Source: CAZDME01 sp964506785 [NCBI: uncultured bacterium] (GTDB lineage: Bacteria > CAZDME01 > JAYEMH01). Taken from it: 61,085 nt of DNA. Within the stretch, counting starts at the first letter, position 1. Every line of letters starts with the position of its first letter. This document shows, piece by piece, positions 1-7,810 of the stretch. A program made the position numbers and the translations under genes. The notes below the pieces were generated by a model. That model was not told the DNA's origin and searched no databases. It saw only the letters and a program-made list of their open reading frames with translations. The stretch covers positions 1 through 61,085 of the forward strand of contig CAZDME010000001.1 of the NCBI GenBank assembly GCA_964506785.1, written 5' to 3'.

Positions 1-114
1 AATACCTGTGGATTTGTGGATTCTTAAAAAACAGGCTAAAAAAACGAATATTATAGAAGGATAAGTTGTTAATAACAGTATAATAAATATCCACAAAACA
101 AACAACTAAAAAAA
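1..114. other. AT-rich DnaA-box-like region downstream of dnaA
   Basis: Non-coding stretch beyond the dnaA stop. Two overlapping near-boxes TGTGGATTT and TGTGGATTC lie at 7-23, and ATATCCACA at 87-95 (one mismatch to TTATCCACA). The sequence between is very AT-rich. It may be an outer part of the origin that continues left of the window. Confidence 0.45.
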
Positions 115-1455
115 CTATTCATTATTAATTTTATTTTTTAATAAATCAACTAATTTTTGTAGATTTAAATCACTCTTTAATAAATGGTCAATTACGTTTA
201 CGGCATGTAACACTGTGGTATGGTCCCGTCCGCCGAAATACTCCCCTATTTCCGGGAGAGAACACTCGGTCAGCTGGCGGGTAAGAAACATAGCGACCTG
301 GCGGGGGAAAACCACTGTTTTTGTCCTCTTTTTTATTTTCATATCAGCAACGCTTAAATCAAAATACTCGCTAACTTTTCTCTGAATCAAATCGATAGAA
401 ATGTGTTTTTCCCCCTGGCTGTGAGAAAAAAGGTCTTTTAGTGTTTCTTCGGCCAGTTCAGTCGTTATCGGAGCCCCCACTAAACTGGCGTAAGCCACCA
501 GCCTGATTAAAGCGCCTTCCAATTCCCGGACATTAAAGCGAATTTTAGCTGCCAGAAAATTTGTTACCGCTTCGGGGATCGGCAGTGTTTCCTTTTCCGC
601 CTTCTTTCTCAAAATGGCAATTCGCGTTTCTAAATCAGGGGGTTGAATATCGGTAACCAAACCCCACTCAAAGCGCGAAATTAAGCGCTCTTCTAAATTA
701 GGAATTTCTTTTGGCGGAGAATCAGACGAAATAACAATTTGTTTATGTGCGTCGTAAAGGGTGTTAAAAGTGTGGAAAAATTCCTCCTGGGTGCTTTCTT
801 TACCAGATAGAAATTGAATATCATCCAATAGAAGAAGGTCAACGTTGCGGTATTTATTTCTAAACCTCAATGTAGTCTGGTTTTGAATAGAGTCGATCAA
901 CTGATTGGTAAATTTTTCGCAAGAGCCATAGAAAACACATAAATTCGGATTGGTTTTTTGAGCTAAATGGCCCACGGCTTGTAAAAGATGGGTTTTCCCC
1001 AGGCCAACGCCGCCATAGATAAAAAGAGGATTGTAGGCTTTACCCGGAGATTGTCCCACAGCTAAAGAGGCGGCATGGGCGAACCGGCTGCCGGGGCCAA
1101 CTACAAAATTTTCAAATTGGTATTTAGGATTCAGGTGGGTGTCTTCCCGGCTTAAAGAATTGGACCGGAGGGTATAGACCGGTTCTTTGTTCACAGAAGG
1201 CTCTTGGTTCGATTTTTTGATCGAAACCGAAACATGGCTTGTGGATAAACCACTTACCACGGAACAAACCTGCTCTAAATAGTGTTCCCTCACCCACTCC
1301 TCAATAAAAGAATTGGGGGCTTCCAAGACCAATTGAGAGTTATCGAGACTCAACGGCCTGAGGGGTTTAACCCATGTTTCAAAACTTTGCCGGGGGATAA
1401 TTTTTTCTAATTCAGACAAGGCTTGAGGCCACAGGGTATCGAGGGCGGAAGACAC
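115..1455 (-). CDS. dnaA: Chromosomal replication initiator protein DnaA
   Basis: DnaA binds 9-mer boxes at oriC and melts the origin in its ATP form. The 446-aa protein has the family's usual length and order: an N-terminal helicase-interaction domain (about 1-75), a short variable linker, an AAA+ domain with Walker A GGVGLGKT (148-155) and Walker [10 protein letters not shown], and a C-terminal DNA-binding domain carrying the signature [11 protein letters not shown]. The start is GTG at 1455-1453, preceded on the minus strand by AGGAG. A probable promoter is TATAAT (1492-1487) with TGGTCA (1514-1509). It is the only minus-strand gene in the first 54 kb and is divergent from rpmH, the common arrangement at bacterial origins. 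TTATCCACA-like boxes lie on both sides, and a TTGTGGATAA word occurs inside the gene near 1243, so autoregulation is likely. Confidence 0.98.
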   Translation of the reverse strand: MSSALDTLWPQALSELEKIIPRQSFETWVKPLRPLSLDNSQLVLEAPNSFIEEWVREHYLEQVCSVVSGLSTSHVSVSIKKSNQEPSVNKEPVYTLRSNSLSREDTHLNPKYQFENFVVGPGSRFAHAASLAVGQSPGKAYNPLFIYGGVGLGKTHLLQAVGHLAQKTNPNLCVFYGSCEKFTNQLIDSIQNQTTLRFRNKYRNVDLLLLDDIQFLSGKESTQEEFFHTFNTLYDAHKQIVISSDSPPKEIPNLEERLISRFEWGLVTDIQPPDLETRIAILRKKAEKETLPIPEAVTNFLAAKIRFNVRELEGALIRLVAYASLVGAPITTELAEETLKDLFSHSQGEKHISIDLIQRKVSEYFDLSVADMKIKKRTKTVVFPRQVAMFLTRQLTECSLPEIGEYFGGRDHTTVLHAVNVIDHLLKSDLNLQKLVDLLKNKINNE

Positions 1456-1960
1456 AGGAAAACTCCTAACTATTTAAAACTAAGGGATTATATAGAAAAC
1501 CATCAGTTTGACCACAACAAATCCACAAATTATCTACAGATAACCTAAGGGTTTGAAATACTTAAAGTTGGAGAGGAAAAATGCTAAAACCTTCTCACCC
1601 TTAACCGAAGCGAAACACTAACCTTGGGGGGACGAAGAAATTACGGATATCTACAACCTCAATAAAATCAAGGAGTTATAAAAAACAAACCTGTCTATTT
1701 TCACTGTCCTCGAGAAAAAGTCCGTCTGCTCTGTTGAAACAAGGGTAAAGGGCTAAATTGTTTTATCCGGAGACTTCCCCACCTTGTCCAAAAAATACCC
1801 ACAGTTTATCCACATCCCCAAAAACCACCATAATTGGATACAGGTAAGAAAATTTTAACAAAAAAAATTTTTTTGTCAACTTTTTTTTGAAGTCTTTTAA
1901 ACAAAGAAGACTTCTAAAACTTTCGGTACGCCAAACAAGTGCGCGGGTAGACAGCCAAAA

Positions 1961-1976
1961 TGTTTCACGGGAAACA
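1961..1976. other. Imperfect parS site
   Basis: TGTTTCACGGGAAACA differs at one position (T to G in the centre) from the canonical ParB palindrome TGTTTCACGTGAAACA found three times nearby. It may be a weak ParB site. Confidence 0.6.
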
Positions 1977-2029
1977 GTCTGGCTCATAGCTGTTAGCTCT
2001 TGGTCGATAGTCAAAAAAACTCCATTCCT

Positions 2030-2053
2030 TTAACCATGAGCCATGAGCCAAAC
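2030..2053. repeat. Short GCTCATA-type heptamer repeat
   Basis: A short copy of the family written here as CCATGAG CCATGAG, reverse-complement register of GCTCATG. It is the first of several such intergenic patches. Confidence 0.5.
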
Positions 2054-2063
2054 AGGAAAGCCC

Positions 2064-2092
2064 TTGACAACCACCTCTAATTAACTTATAAT
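2064..2092 (+). promoter_or_regulatory. Sigma-70 promoter of rpmH-rnpA
   Basis: TTGACA (2064-2069), 17-bp spacer, TATAAT (2087-2092): consensus at both boxes. Downstream the sequence continues with an 8-bp rhythm (CTCATAAT CTGATAAT). Confidence 0.85.
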
Positions 2093-2138
2093 CTCATAAT
2101 CTGATAATCCGAATAACCCAGTAACGGGAGAAAGCGCT

Positions 2139-2273
2139 TTGAAAAGGACTTTTCAACCATCAAAAATTAGCCGAAAGAGAACACATGGATTCCGCCGCCG
2201 CAAACAGACGAAGGGGGGGCGCAAGGTTTTAAATCGCCGACGGAAAAAAGGAAGAAAGCGCCTGGCGGCCTGA
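2139..2273 (+). CDS. rpmH: 50S ribosomal protein L34
   Basis: A 44-aa, strongly basic protein beginning [18 protein letters not shown] and ending [10 protein letters not shown], the full L34 pattern. It is part of the large ribosomal subunit. The start codon is TTG at 2139, with GGGAG at 2126-2130. The gene is below common ORF length limits. It sits directly upstream of rnpA as in most bacteria. Confidence 0.97.
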   Translation: MKRTFQPSKISRKRTHGFRRRKQTKGGRKVLNRRRKKGRKRLAA

Positions 2274-2376
2274 TTTCCGAAAAAGAGCTGCCGTAAAAAG
2301 AGTAAAGGGCGGCTAAAAATTACACAGAGAGGTTAAAGGACGGAATCCTTAAGATATCATCGGGTGTAGATTTACG

Positions 2377-2781
2377 GTGAGTGAATTCAGACATACCTTT
2401 CCCAGGGAAGAAAAAATCCGAAAGAAAAAAGACAGGGACGCGCTTTTTAAAAAAGGGAAAGTTTGTTCCGGGTCTATCTTACAGCTTTTTTTTCTTCCCC
2501 GCGGCGATAATTTACGCAAGGCAGGCTTTGCTTTTAGCCGGGGGGTAACCCCGGCGACAAAACGCAATCGTCTGCGGCGGCTTCTTAGCGAAGCTTACCG
2601 GTTAAACAAGGAGAAGGTGGGTTTGGGGTATAATCTGCTTCTCAAGGTAAAAAAGACGGTTTCTGAGACATCAATGGCCCGTTTTGAAACGGAGTTTCTA
2701 ACCTTGGCCCGGAAAGCCGGGTTGCTCCGGAGCGCTAGGTTTGAGCCTGGTCAAAGACGGGAAAAAGAAAAGGCGGGGTAA
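2377..2781 (+). CDS. rnpA: Ribonuclease P protein component
   Basis: Protein subunit of RNase P, which trims the 5' ends of pre-tRNAs together with the catalytic RNA. The 134-aa protein shows the family core: a basic N-terminus (EKIRKKKDRDALFKKGK), AGFAFSRGVTPATKRNRLRRLLSEAYR in pieces matching the RNR motif (KRNRLRR), and a basic tail. The GTG start at 2377 gives the expected N-terminus, though an upstream Shine-Dalgarno is weak. It lies about 100 bp after rpmH and was probably transcribed with it. The gene for RNase P RNA is not in the window. Confidence 0.95.
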   Translation: MSEFRHTFPREEKIRKKKDRDALFKKGKVCSGSILQLFFLPRGDNLRKAGFAFSRGVTPATKRNRLRRLLSEAYRLNKEKVGLGYNLLLKVKKTVSETSMARFETEFLTLARKAGLLRSARFEPGQRREKEKAG

Positions 2782-2790
2782 ACCGCAGAT

Positions 2791-2806
2791 TGTTTCACGT
2801 GAAACA
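2791..2806. other. parS site 1
   Basis: Perfect 16-bp palindrome TGTTTCACGTGAAACA, the canonical chromosomal ParB-loading site, in the rnpA-yidD gap. Confidence 0.95.
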
Positions 2807-2811
2807 GTGTA

Positions 2812-2884
2812 GCCGATAGCTCATCGGTCATGGCTCATAGCTAAAATTGGCTATTGGCTCGTAGCTTATGGTTGATAGCTAATT
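2812..2884. repeat. GCTCATA-type heptamer array
   Basis: Degenerate tandem heptamers: GCCGATA GCTCAT CGGTCATG GCTCATA, then GCTATTG GCTCGTA GCTTATG GTTGATA GCTAATT. The 7-bp register is kept while bases 4 and 7 vary. No reading frame. It ends just before the yidD start. Confidence 0.8.
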
Positions 2885-2894
2885 AAGAAAAAAG

Positions 2895-3107
2895 ATGATA
2901 CAAGGGGTAGTACTGCTTATATTGCGCGTGTATAAAAAGGGGATATCCCCCTATCTGCCCCATCGCTGCCGTTTTTACCCTTCGTGTTCAGAGTATACCC
3001 GTCAAGCGATTAGTCGATATGGCTTATTACAGGGGATTTGGCTCGGAGGGTGGCGTCTTTTGCGCTGCGGGCCTTGGCATCCGGGTGGCTATGATCCGGT
3101 TAAATAG
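2895..3107 (+). CDS. yidD: Membrane protein insertion efficiency factor YidD
   Basis: A 70-aa protein that helps YidC-dependent insertion of membrane proteins. It has the family motifs YKKGISPYLPHRCRFYPSCS (about 13-32) with the conserved cysteines, then the YTRQAI region and CGPWHPGGYDPV near the C-terminus. Length is typical. It sits between rnpA and yidC, its usual place, although here repeats and parS sites separate the genes rather than the usual overlap. Confidence 0.96.
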   Translation: MIQGVVLLILRVYKKGISPYLPHRCRFYPSCSEYTRQAISRYGLLQGIWLGGWRLLRCGPWHPGGYDPVK

Positions 3108-3124
3108 CGCATCAAGAAGAGCCC

Positions 3125-3212
3125 GTAGATGATGGCTTCCATTAGCTGTTGGCTCAGAGTTCATCGCTCATGGCTAAAAGAAAACACCTTTTTTGCCATT
3201 AGCTAAGAGCCA
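3125..3212. repeat. GCTCATA-type heptamer array
   Basis: Degenerate heptamers such as GCTGTTG GCTCAGA GTTCATC GCTCATG GCTAAAA, with a short continuation AGCTAAGAGCC near 3201. Non-coding, between yidD and parS site 2. Confidence 0.7.
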
Positions 3213-3215
3213 GAA

Positions 3216-3231
3216 TGTTTCACGTGAAACA
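3216..3231. other. parS site 2
   Basis: Perfect TGTTTCACGTGAAACA upstream of yidC. Confidence 0.95.
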
Positions 3232-3329
3232 ATTTGGCGGCGGCACCTAGAATCCCATAAAAAAGTGGGTGACAAAAGGGCAAAAAAGCCCAAAAAAGCG
3301 AAAAGGACTGAAGAAAACAGGGGTAAATT

Positions 3330-4991
3330 ATGGAAAAAAGACTGCTATTAGCTATTGTTTTGTCGATTCTGGTTTTGGCTTCATTTCAGTATTATGCGGC
3401 AAAAATAGCCCCTCAGTCTGAACCGGGGCAGATAGAAACAAGAGAAAACAAAGCGGGCTTATCCCCTCAAATGACCACCGGGCCAACCGGCCATCCGGAC
3501 AAGCAGCTAACCGGGGGTGTTTCAGGGGAAACAATGCTTCCAGGGCAGGAAGCCTCTTTTCCGGTCATAGAAGCGAGGGAGTCTAAGGTAGAAACGAGTC
3601 TTTTTAAAGCGGCCATTAGTCTCAACGGGGCCGGAGTCGCCGGCTGGCAGCTCAAGGAATATAAAAATAAGGATGGCCAGCTGATCAATTTGTCCTGCCC
3701 CGAGAGGTTGGCCTCCAACCTTCCTCTATATATCCGTTGGGGATCGGTCTCTCCTTTAATCTTCCAGGGGAAGGAGTTGCTAAAATTGGGTTTTGAGCAG
3801 CCTCAAGGAGAGCTGTTTCTGCAAGCCCAGGCTGACCCCTGGAGGCTGGATAAGAAAATGGCCTTTTCCGACCAGGATTACCTCTTTTGGTTAGAACTTA
3901 GCTGGCAGAATCTTTCCTCAGAGACAAGAAAGCTGCCGGACTATTATCTGGTTTGTACCCCTGGTTTTGGGTTACAAGATAAAGAAAACCGGCAGTATGC
4001 TGAAGCCAAAGCCGGTTTTGTCCTTGGGGATACGCTGAAAGCGAAAAAATGGAAGATACACTCTTTAACCAGGAAGTTAATCAGAAGAAACGCCGAAACC
4101 GGTTCAATTACCCGTCTGGATAATGAGCTTCCCGGGATAGTCCGCTGGTTGGCCTATCGGGTCAAATATTTTACCATAATCATCAAGCCAGAGGAAGAGG
4201 CAAAAGGAATCCTTTTTTCCGGATTAGGCGAGGATGAAGCCCTCTGCCAGCTAAAAATGCCGGGAGAAGAAGTTCGCCCCGGAGAAACTTTTAATCAACG
4301 TTTTGCCGTTTATCTGGGGCCGGTAGATTATGATCAGCTTAAAAGAGCAAATCTGGGTTTAGAGGCAATTTTTGAGAGCGGCGGATTGGCTCCTTTGCGA
4401 AGATTGGTCATGGCTGTTCTTAAATTTTTCTATAAAATGGTAGGGAACTGGGGGGTGGCTATCATCCTTTTGACCATAGTTGCCAAGATTATTCTTCTTC
4501 CCCTGACACAAAAAAGCTTCCGGTCGATGGGGGAGATGCAGAAACTTCAGCCGCAGATAAACAGCCTGCGACAGGTCTATAAAGATAACCCGCAAAAACT
4601 GCAAAAAGAGATTATGGAGCTTTACCGCAGCCACAAGGTTAACCCCATGGGCGGCTGTTTTCCCATGCTTTTGCAAATGCCGGTTTTTATTGCTTTATTT
4701 ACCGCTTTAAGGAGCGCCATTGAGCTGCGACATGCCCCTTTTATCTTCTGGATAAAGGATCTCTCGGCCAAAGACCCCTTGTATGTTCTTCCTATTCTTA
4801 TGGGAGGGGTAATGGTTGCCCAGCAGAAAATGAGCCCGCAAGCCGATCCCCAGCAGGCTAAAATGGCCATGATTATGCCTATATTTTTCACCTTTCTTTT
4901 TATGAATTTTCCCAGCGGCCTGGTTTTATACTGGCTGGTCAATAGCTTTCTTTCTGTGGGGGAGCAGTGGTGGATAAAGAAAAAGAATTAA
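3330..4991 (+). CDS. yidC: Membrane protein insertase YidC
   Basis: Inserts and folds inner-membrane proteins with or without SecYEG. The 553-aa protein has the Gram-negative layout: an N-terminal membrane segment (about 5-22), a large periplasmic domain (about 30-345), then the conserved 60KD_IMP membrane part (about 355-550) with VGNWGVAIILLTI, the amphipathic loop PLTQKSFRSMGEMQKLQP, CFPMLLQMPVFIALF and a last helix FPSGLVLYWLVNS. The long periplasmic domain argues for a diderm cell. It follows yidD as usual; jag, which often comes next, is absent. Confidence 0.97.
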   Translation: MEKRLLLAIVLSILVLASFQYYAAKIAPQSEPGQIETRENKAGLSPQMTTGPTGHPDKQLTGGVSGETMLPGQEASFPVIEARESKVETSLFKAAISLNGAGVAGWQLKEYKNKDGQLINLSCPERLASNLPLYIRWGSVSPLIFQGKELLKLGFEQPQGELFLQAQADPWRLDKKMAFSDQDYLFWLELSWQNLSSETRKLPDYYLVCTPGFGLQDKENRQYAEAKAGFVLGDTLKAKKWKIHSLTRKLIRRNAETGSITRLDNELPGIVRWLAYRVKYFTIIIKPEEEAKGILFSGLGEDEALCQLKMPGEEVRPGETFNQRFAVYLGPVDYDQLKRANLGLEAIFESGGLAPLRRLVMAVLKFFYKMVGNWGVAIILLTIVAKIILLPLTQKSFRSMGEMQKLQPQINSLRQVYKDNPQKLQKEIMELYRSHKVNPMGGCFPMLLQMPVFIALFTALRSAIELRHAPFIFWIKDLSAKDPLYVLPILMGGVMVAQQKMSPQADPQQAKMAMIMPIFFTFLFMNFPSGLVLYWLVNSFLSVGEQWWIKKKN

Positions 4992-4994
4992 ATT

Positions 4995-5058
4995 GACTCG
5001 TTGATTGTGGCTGATGGCTCATAGCTGATTGCTTCCGCCAAAAGAGCTATGAGCCAAA
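4995..5058. repeat. GCTCATA-type heptamer array
   Basis: GTTGATT GTG GCTGATG GCTCATA GCTGATT GCTTCCG, then AGCTAT GAGCCAA in the opposite register. Fills the yidC-mnmE gap up to parS site 3. Confidence 0.75.
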
Positions 5059-5059
5059 T

Positions 5060-5075
5060 TGTTTCACGTGAAACA
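5060..5075. other. parS site 3
   Basis: Perfect TGTTTCACGTGAAACA, ending about 20 bp before the mnmE start. Confidence 0.95.
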
Positions 5076-5095
5076 ATTTGGGAATGAGGGGTAAA

Positions 5096-6487
5096 GTGAG
5101 AAACTCCTATAGCGATACCATAGCTGCCATTGCCACGCCTTTAGGAGAGGGGGGTATTGGCATTGTCCGTTTGAGCGGCTCTCAGGCGGTATCTATTGCC
5201 GCCCGGATTTTCCGCTCGAGCCCCCGGCGAAATATTAATGAGTTACCCAGCCATAGCCTTCACTATGGGCAGGTGGTTTCCCGGACAAAGCCCATAGATG
5301 AAGGATTGCTGGCCATTATGAGGGCCCCCAATTCATATACCCGGGAAGATGTAGTTGAAATCCAGGCCCATGGCGGACCCATTCCTTTAGAGAAAATTCT
5401 CCGTTTGGTTATTGAGGAAGGTGCCCGGCCGGCTGAACCGGGAGAATTTACCCGGCGGGCTTTTCTTAACGGCCGGATGGACTTAGTCCAGGCTGAGGCG
5501 GTGGCCGATTTAATTCGGGCCCGGACAGAAGGCGCCTATGAAATTGCCCTGGGACAGCTTTCCGGCCGTTTTTCCGCGAAGGTAAAGGATTTACGGCAGC
5601 GGTTGATAAAGTGTTTAACCATAATCGAGGCAAGTATTGATTTCCCCGAGGAAAGCGGGTTGGGCCCGGGGAAATCGTTTCAGAAAACCCTTCGTCTTCT
5701 CGGTGACGAACTGCTTAAGCTGGAAGAAGGGGCGGAAAAAGGAAGAATCATCCGGGAAGGGATTAGGGCGGTTATTATCGGCCGGCCGAATGTGGGCAAA
5801 TCAAGTTTAATGAATGCCCTCTTAAAAGAAAAAAGGGTTATTGTTACCCATATACCAGGAACCACCCGCGATGTCGTTGAAGAAATAGTCAATATCGAGG
5901 GTATCCCTTTAAGGATTGCGGATACGGCCGGCTTGCGAAAAACCAGGAAGCTGATTGAAATTCAGGGTGTTGCCCAAAGCCGTTCTTATCTGGACAAGGC
6001 GGATTTAGTTATTATCGTTCTGGACGGGCACCAGAAACTGAAGAAAGAAGATTTGGATATTATAAAATTAGTCAAAGAGAAAGGGAAAAAAGCCATTGCG
6101 GCCGTCAATAAGAGCGATTTGCCGATTCGATTGGAAATGCCCCGGTTAAAGCGACATTTTCCCGCCGGGATGACTGTCCGGATTTCAGCCAAATGTCTTG
6201 CGGGGATTTCGAATTTCAACCGGAAAATCGCCCCCGCCCTGGGAATAAAAAAACCCGGGAACGGAAGCGAAAATATCTTAGCCAGCCGCTTAAGGCACCA
6301 GATTAGCTTGGGAAATGCCCGGAGTAATGTCCATAATGCCCTTCTGGCCTGGCAAAACGGACTATCTGCTGAGTTTATTGCCTTTGACCTTTGGCAGTCG
6401 GTTGAAGCCTTAGATGAAATCTTGGGGCTGAATTATAAAGAAGATTTATTGGATAAAATATTCCGAGAATTTTGCATCGGAAAATAA
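5096..6487 (+). CDS. mnmE: tRNA modification GTPase MnmE
   Basis: With MnmG it builds the cmnm5U34 modification in the tRNA wobble position. About 463 aa: an N-terminal folate-binding domain starting SYSDTIAAIATPLGEGGIGI, a helical domain into which the G domain is inserted (G1 GRPNVGKSSLMN, G3 DTAGLR, G4 NKSD), and the invariant C-terminal FCIGK with its catalytic cysteine. I prefer GTG at 5096, preceded by GAGGGG, because it gives the standard N-terminus. ATG 5084 and TTG 5078 are in-frame alternatives, and the latter overlaps the flank of parS. MnmG, its partner and usual neighbour, is not in the window. Confidence 0.96.
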   Translation: MRNSYSDTIAAIATPLGEGGIGIVRLSGSQAVSIAARIFRSSPRRNINELPSHSLHYGQVVSRTKPIDEGLLAIMRAPNSYTREDVVEIQAHGGPIPLEKILRLVIEEGARPAEPGEFTRRAFLNGRMDLVQAEAVADLIRARTEGAYEIALGQLSGRFSAKVKDLRQRLIKCLTIIEASIDFPEESGLGPGKSFQKTLRLLGDELLKLEEGAEKGRIIREGIRAVIIGRPNVGKSSLMNALLKEKRVIVTHIPGTTRDVVEEIVNIEGIPLRIADTAGLRKTRKLIEIQGVAQSRSYLDKADLVIIVLDGHQKLKKEDLDIIKLVKEKGKKAIAAVNKSDLPIRLEMPRLKRHFPAGMTVRISAKCLAGISNFNRKIAPALGIKKPGNGSENILASRLRHQISLGNARSNVHNALLAWQNGLSAEFIAFDLWQSVEALDEILGLNYKEDLLDKIFREFCIGK

Positions 6488-6847
6488 GCAAATTTAGACA
6501 TTTTTGAACAAGTCTGGACAATTTTGGATGCCTGAAATTGAGAAATATTTCTTGGAAGAAAGGTTTTTTCGACCCGAAGAAACTCGGGCGAGAGCAACGC
6601 TTAAAACGACAAAAATGGACATATTTTGGCATTTTTGTACATATTTGGACAATTACTGGCATGGTTTCCTGAGAATCTTTCTGTTCTTTGCATTTGCTGA
6701 AGTTGCCTGTGGATAACCTGGAGACATCTGTGGATAACTTAATACATTTGTGGACTGGGGTAGGCAAGTCTCAACTTTTCTGGACAAATTTGGACACTTC
6801 TGGACAAATTTGGACACTTTTGAAGACATAAAAGGGAGTTTTTTGTT
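6488..6847. repeat. Helically phased TGGACA decamer array with DnaA boxes
   Basis: A 360-bp gene-free region. TGGACA-like words begin at 6495, 6505, 6515 and 6525; at 6616, 6627, 6636, 6646 and 6657; and at 6781, 6791, 6801 and 6811, a 10-bp period in each block. Between them lie two perfect DnaA boxes TGTGGATAA (6708-6716 and 6729-6737) and a partial TGTGGACTG (about 6749), spaced by two turns. The last block ends just before the parA Shine-Dalgarno (GGGAG, 6835-6839). It may be an origin component, a regulator-binding array for parAB, or both. Small ORFs across it are compositional shadows. Confidence 0.8.
6708..6737. promoter_or_regulatory. Pair of perfect DnaA boxes
   Basis: TGTGGATAA at 6708-6716 and 6729-6737, 21 bp apart (two helical turns) and in the same orientation. 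They match the reverse complement of TTATCCACA. Confidence 0.8.
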
Positions 6848-7612
6848 GTGTCAAAAGTTTTTGCGGTAGCCAATCAAAAAGGGGGCGTTGGCAAAACCAC
6901 CACCGTTTTAGGCTTGGCGGCTTGTTTTGCTTTTGCCGGGAAAAAGGTTTTGGTGGTTGATTTTGACCCTCAGGGTCAGGCGACTTCTGGCCTGGGGCTG
7001 GAAAAGGATAAAATTTCCCGGACAGTTTATTCCTGTCTTTTTGAAATAACGCGGCCTTTGGCCCTGGCGCAGGAGACAAAGGTAAAAAACCTCAAAATTA
7101 TCCCTTCTAATATTGAGCTGGCCGGGGCTGAGGTGGAGTTGGTTGAAGTGCCGCAGAGGGAGGAACGCCTGCGGCGTTTAATCGAAAAAATCCGCCAGCG
7201 CTTTGACTTTGTTTTAATTGACTGCCCGCCATCTCTGGGGATATTGACGGTCAATGCTCTGGTGGCCGCCGATAGTGTTATTATTCCCGTCCAGTGCGAA
7301 TATTATGCCTTGGAAGGATTGAGCCAATTGGTAAACTCCATCAACCTGATCCAGGCCGGGCTTAATCCGCATCTATCAATCGAGGGAGTCGTTTTAACCA
7401 TGCATGATGTGCGCATTAACCTTTCCGCACAGGTAATAGATGAAGTTAGAAACTTTTTTCAGGAGAAGGTTTTTAAAGCGGTTGTTCCGCGCAATGTCCG
7501 CCTCGCCGAAGCACCCAGTTTTGGCCAGCCAATTATTCAATATGACCTCCGCTCAGCCGGGGCCGAAGCTTACCTGCGCCTGGCCAAGGAAATTTTAAAA
7601 AGATACAGATAA
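6848..7612 (+). CDS. parA: Chromosome partitioning ATPase ParA (Soj)
   Basis: Walker-type ATPase that moves or positions ParB-parS complexes on the nucleoid. The 254-aa protein begins with the deviant Walker A motif KGGVGKTT (11-18), followed by DFDPQGQATSGLG (switch I) and VLIDCPPSLGILTVNAL (Walker B). It lacks an N-terminal HTH, which places it with chromosomal Soj rather than plasmid type Ia ParA. The start is GTG with GGGAG about 9 bp upstream. parB follows about 200 bp downstream, and parS sites lie upstream. The phased TGGACA/DnaA-box array sits directly in front of it. Confidence 0.96.
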   Translation: MSKVFAVANQKGGVGKTTTVLGLAACFAFAGKKVLVVDFDPQGQATSGLGLEKDKISRTVYSCLFEITRPLALAQETKVKNLKIIPSNIELAGAEVELVEVPQREERLRRLIEKIRQRFDFVLIDCPPSLGILTVNALVAADSVIIPVQCEYYALEGLSQLVNSINLIQAGLNPHLSIEGVVLTMHDVRINLSAQVIDEVRNFFQEKVFKAVVPRNVRLAEAPSFGQPIIQYDLRSAGAEAYLRLAKEILKRYR

Positions 7613-7668
7613 AAATTTACAGTATACAGATAACAATTAATGATTTAAGTTAACAGTTTACAGTTCGT
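7613..7668. repeat. ACAGTTT-type heptamer repeat
   Basis: ACAGTAT ACAGATA ACAATTA, then TTAACAG TTTACAG TTCGTG: a degenerate 7-bp family distinct from the GATAACG array that follows. Confidence 0.65.
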
Positions 7669-7678
7669 GTTTAACCAT

Positions 7679-7797
7679 AAACTGAAATAACGAGCGAACG
7701 ATATAACGGGAAACACGATAACGAGATAACGGACAACGGAATAACGTGATAACGAGCGATGAGATAACGTGATAACGGGGGACGTGATAACGAAGTC
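7679..7797. repeat. GATAACG-type heptamer array
   Basis: About 120 bp of degenerate 7-8-bp units, for example AACGATAT AACGGGA AACACGAT AACGAGAT AACGGAC AACGGAAT AACGTGAT AACGAGCG. It precedes parB and gives a false in-frame extension of that gene (start at 7769). Confidence 0.85.
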
Positions 7798-7810
7798 GAG
7801 GAGGAAAAAC

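Larger units (their letters stand above)
1456..2138. other. Candidate oriC between dnaA and rpmH
   Basis: A 683-bp gene-free region. DnaA-box-like words: AAATCCACA (1519-1527), TTATCTACA (1530-1538), ATACCCACA (1795-1803) and perfect TTATCCACA (1806-1814). A run of A/T (about 1850-1890, with an A8/T7 block) follows the perfect box and could be the unwinding element. An imperfect parS (1961-1976) and the rpmH promoter lie at the right end. Position, boxes and AT-rich block support an origin. The assignment is inferred. Confidence 0.6.

Noticed and set aside
1763-2014. 83-aa minus-strand ORF in the dnaA-rpmH gap
   Set aside because: It translates DnaA boxes, the AT-rich block and the imperfect parS; no ribosome site and no family resemblance.
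3241-3305. GGGC-A6-GCCC hairpin before yidC as a terminator
   Set aside because: Followed by A rather than T on the plus strand, and no minus-strand gene ends here.
6375-6767. Minus- and plus-strand ORFs of 70-130 aa between mnmE and parA
   Set aside because: They read the phased TGGACA repeats (recurring VQKC/VQIC-like words) and are compositional by-products.
7679-7797. GATAACG arrays as CRISPR or tandem satellite
   Set aside because: No constant repeat with unique spacers; units are 7-8 bp and degenerate.
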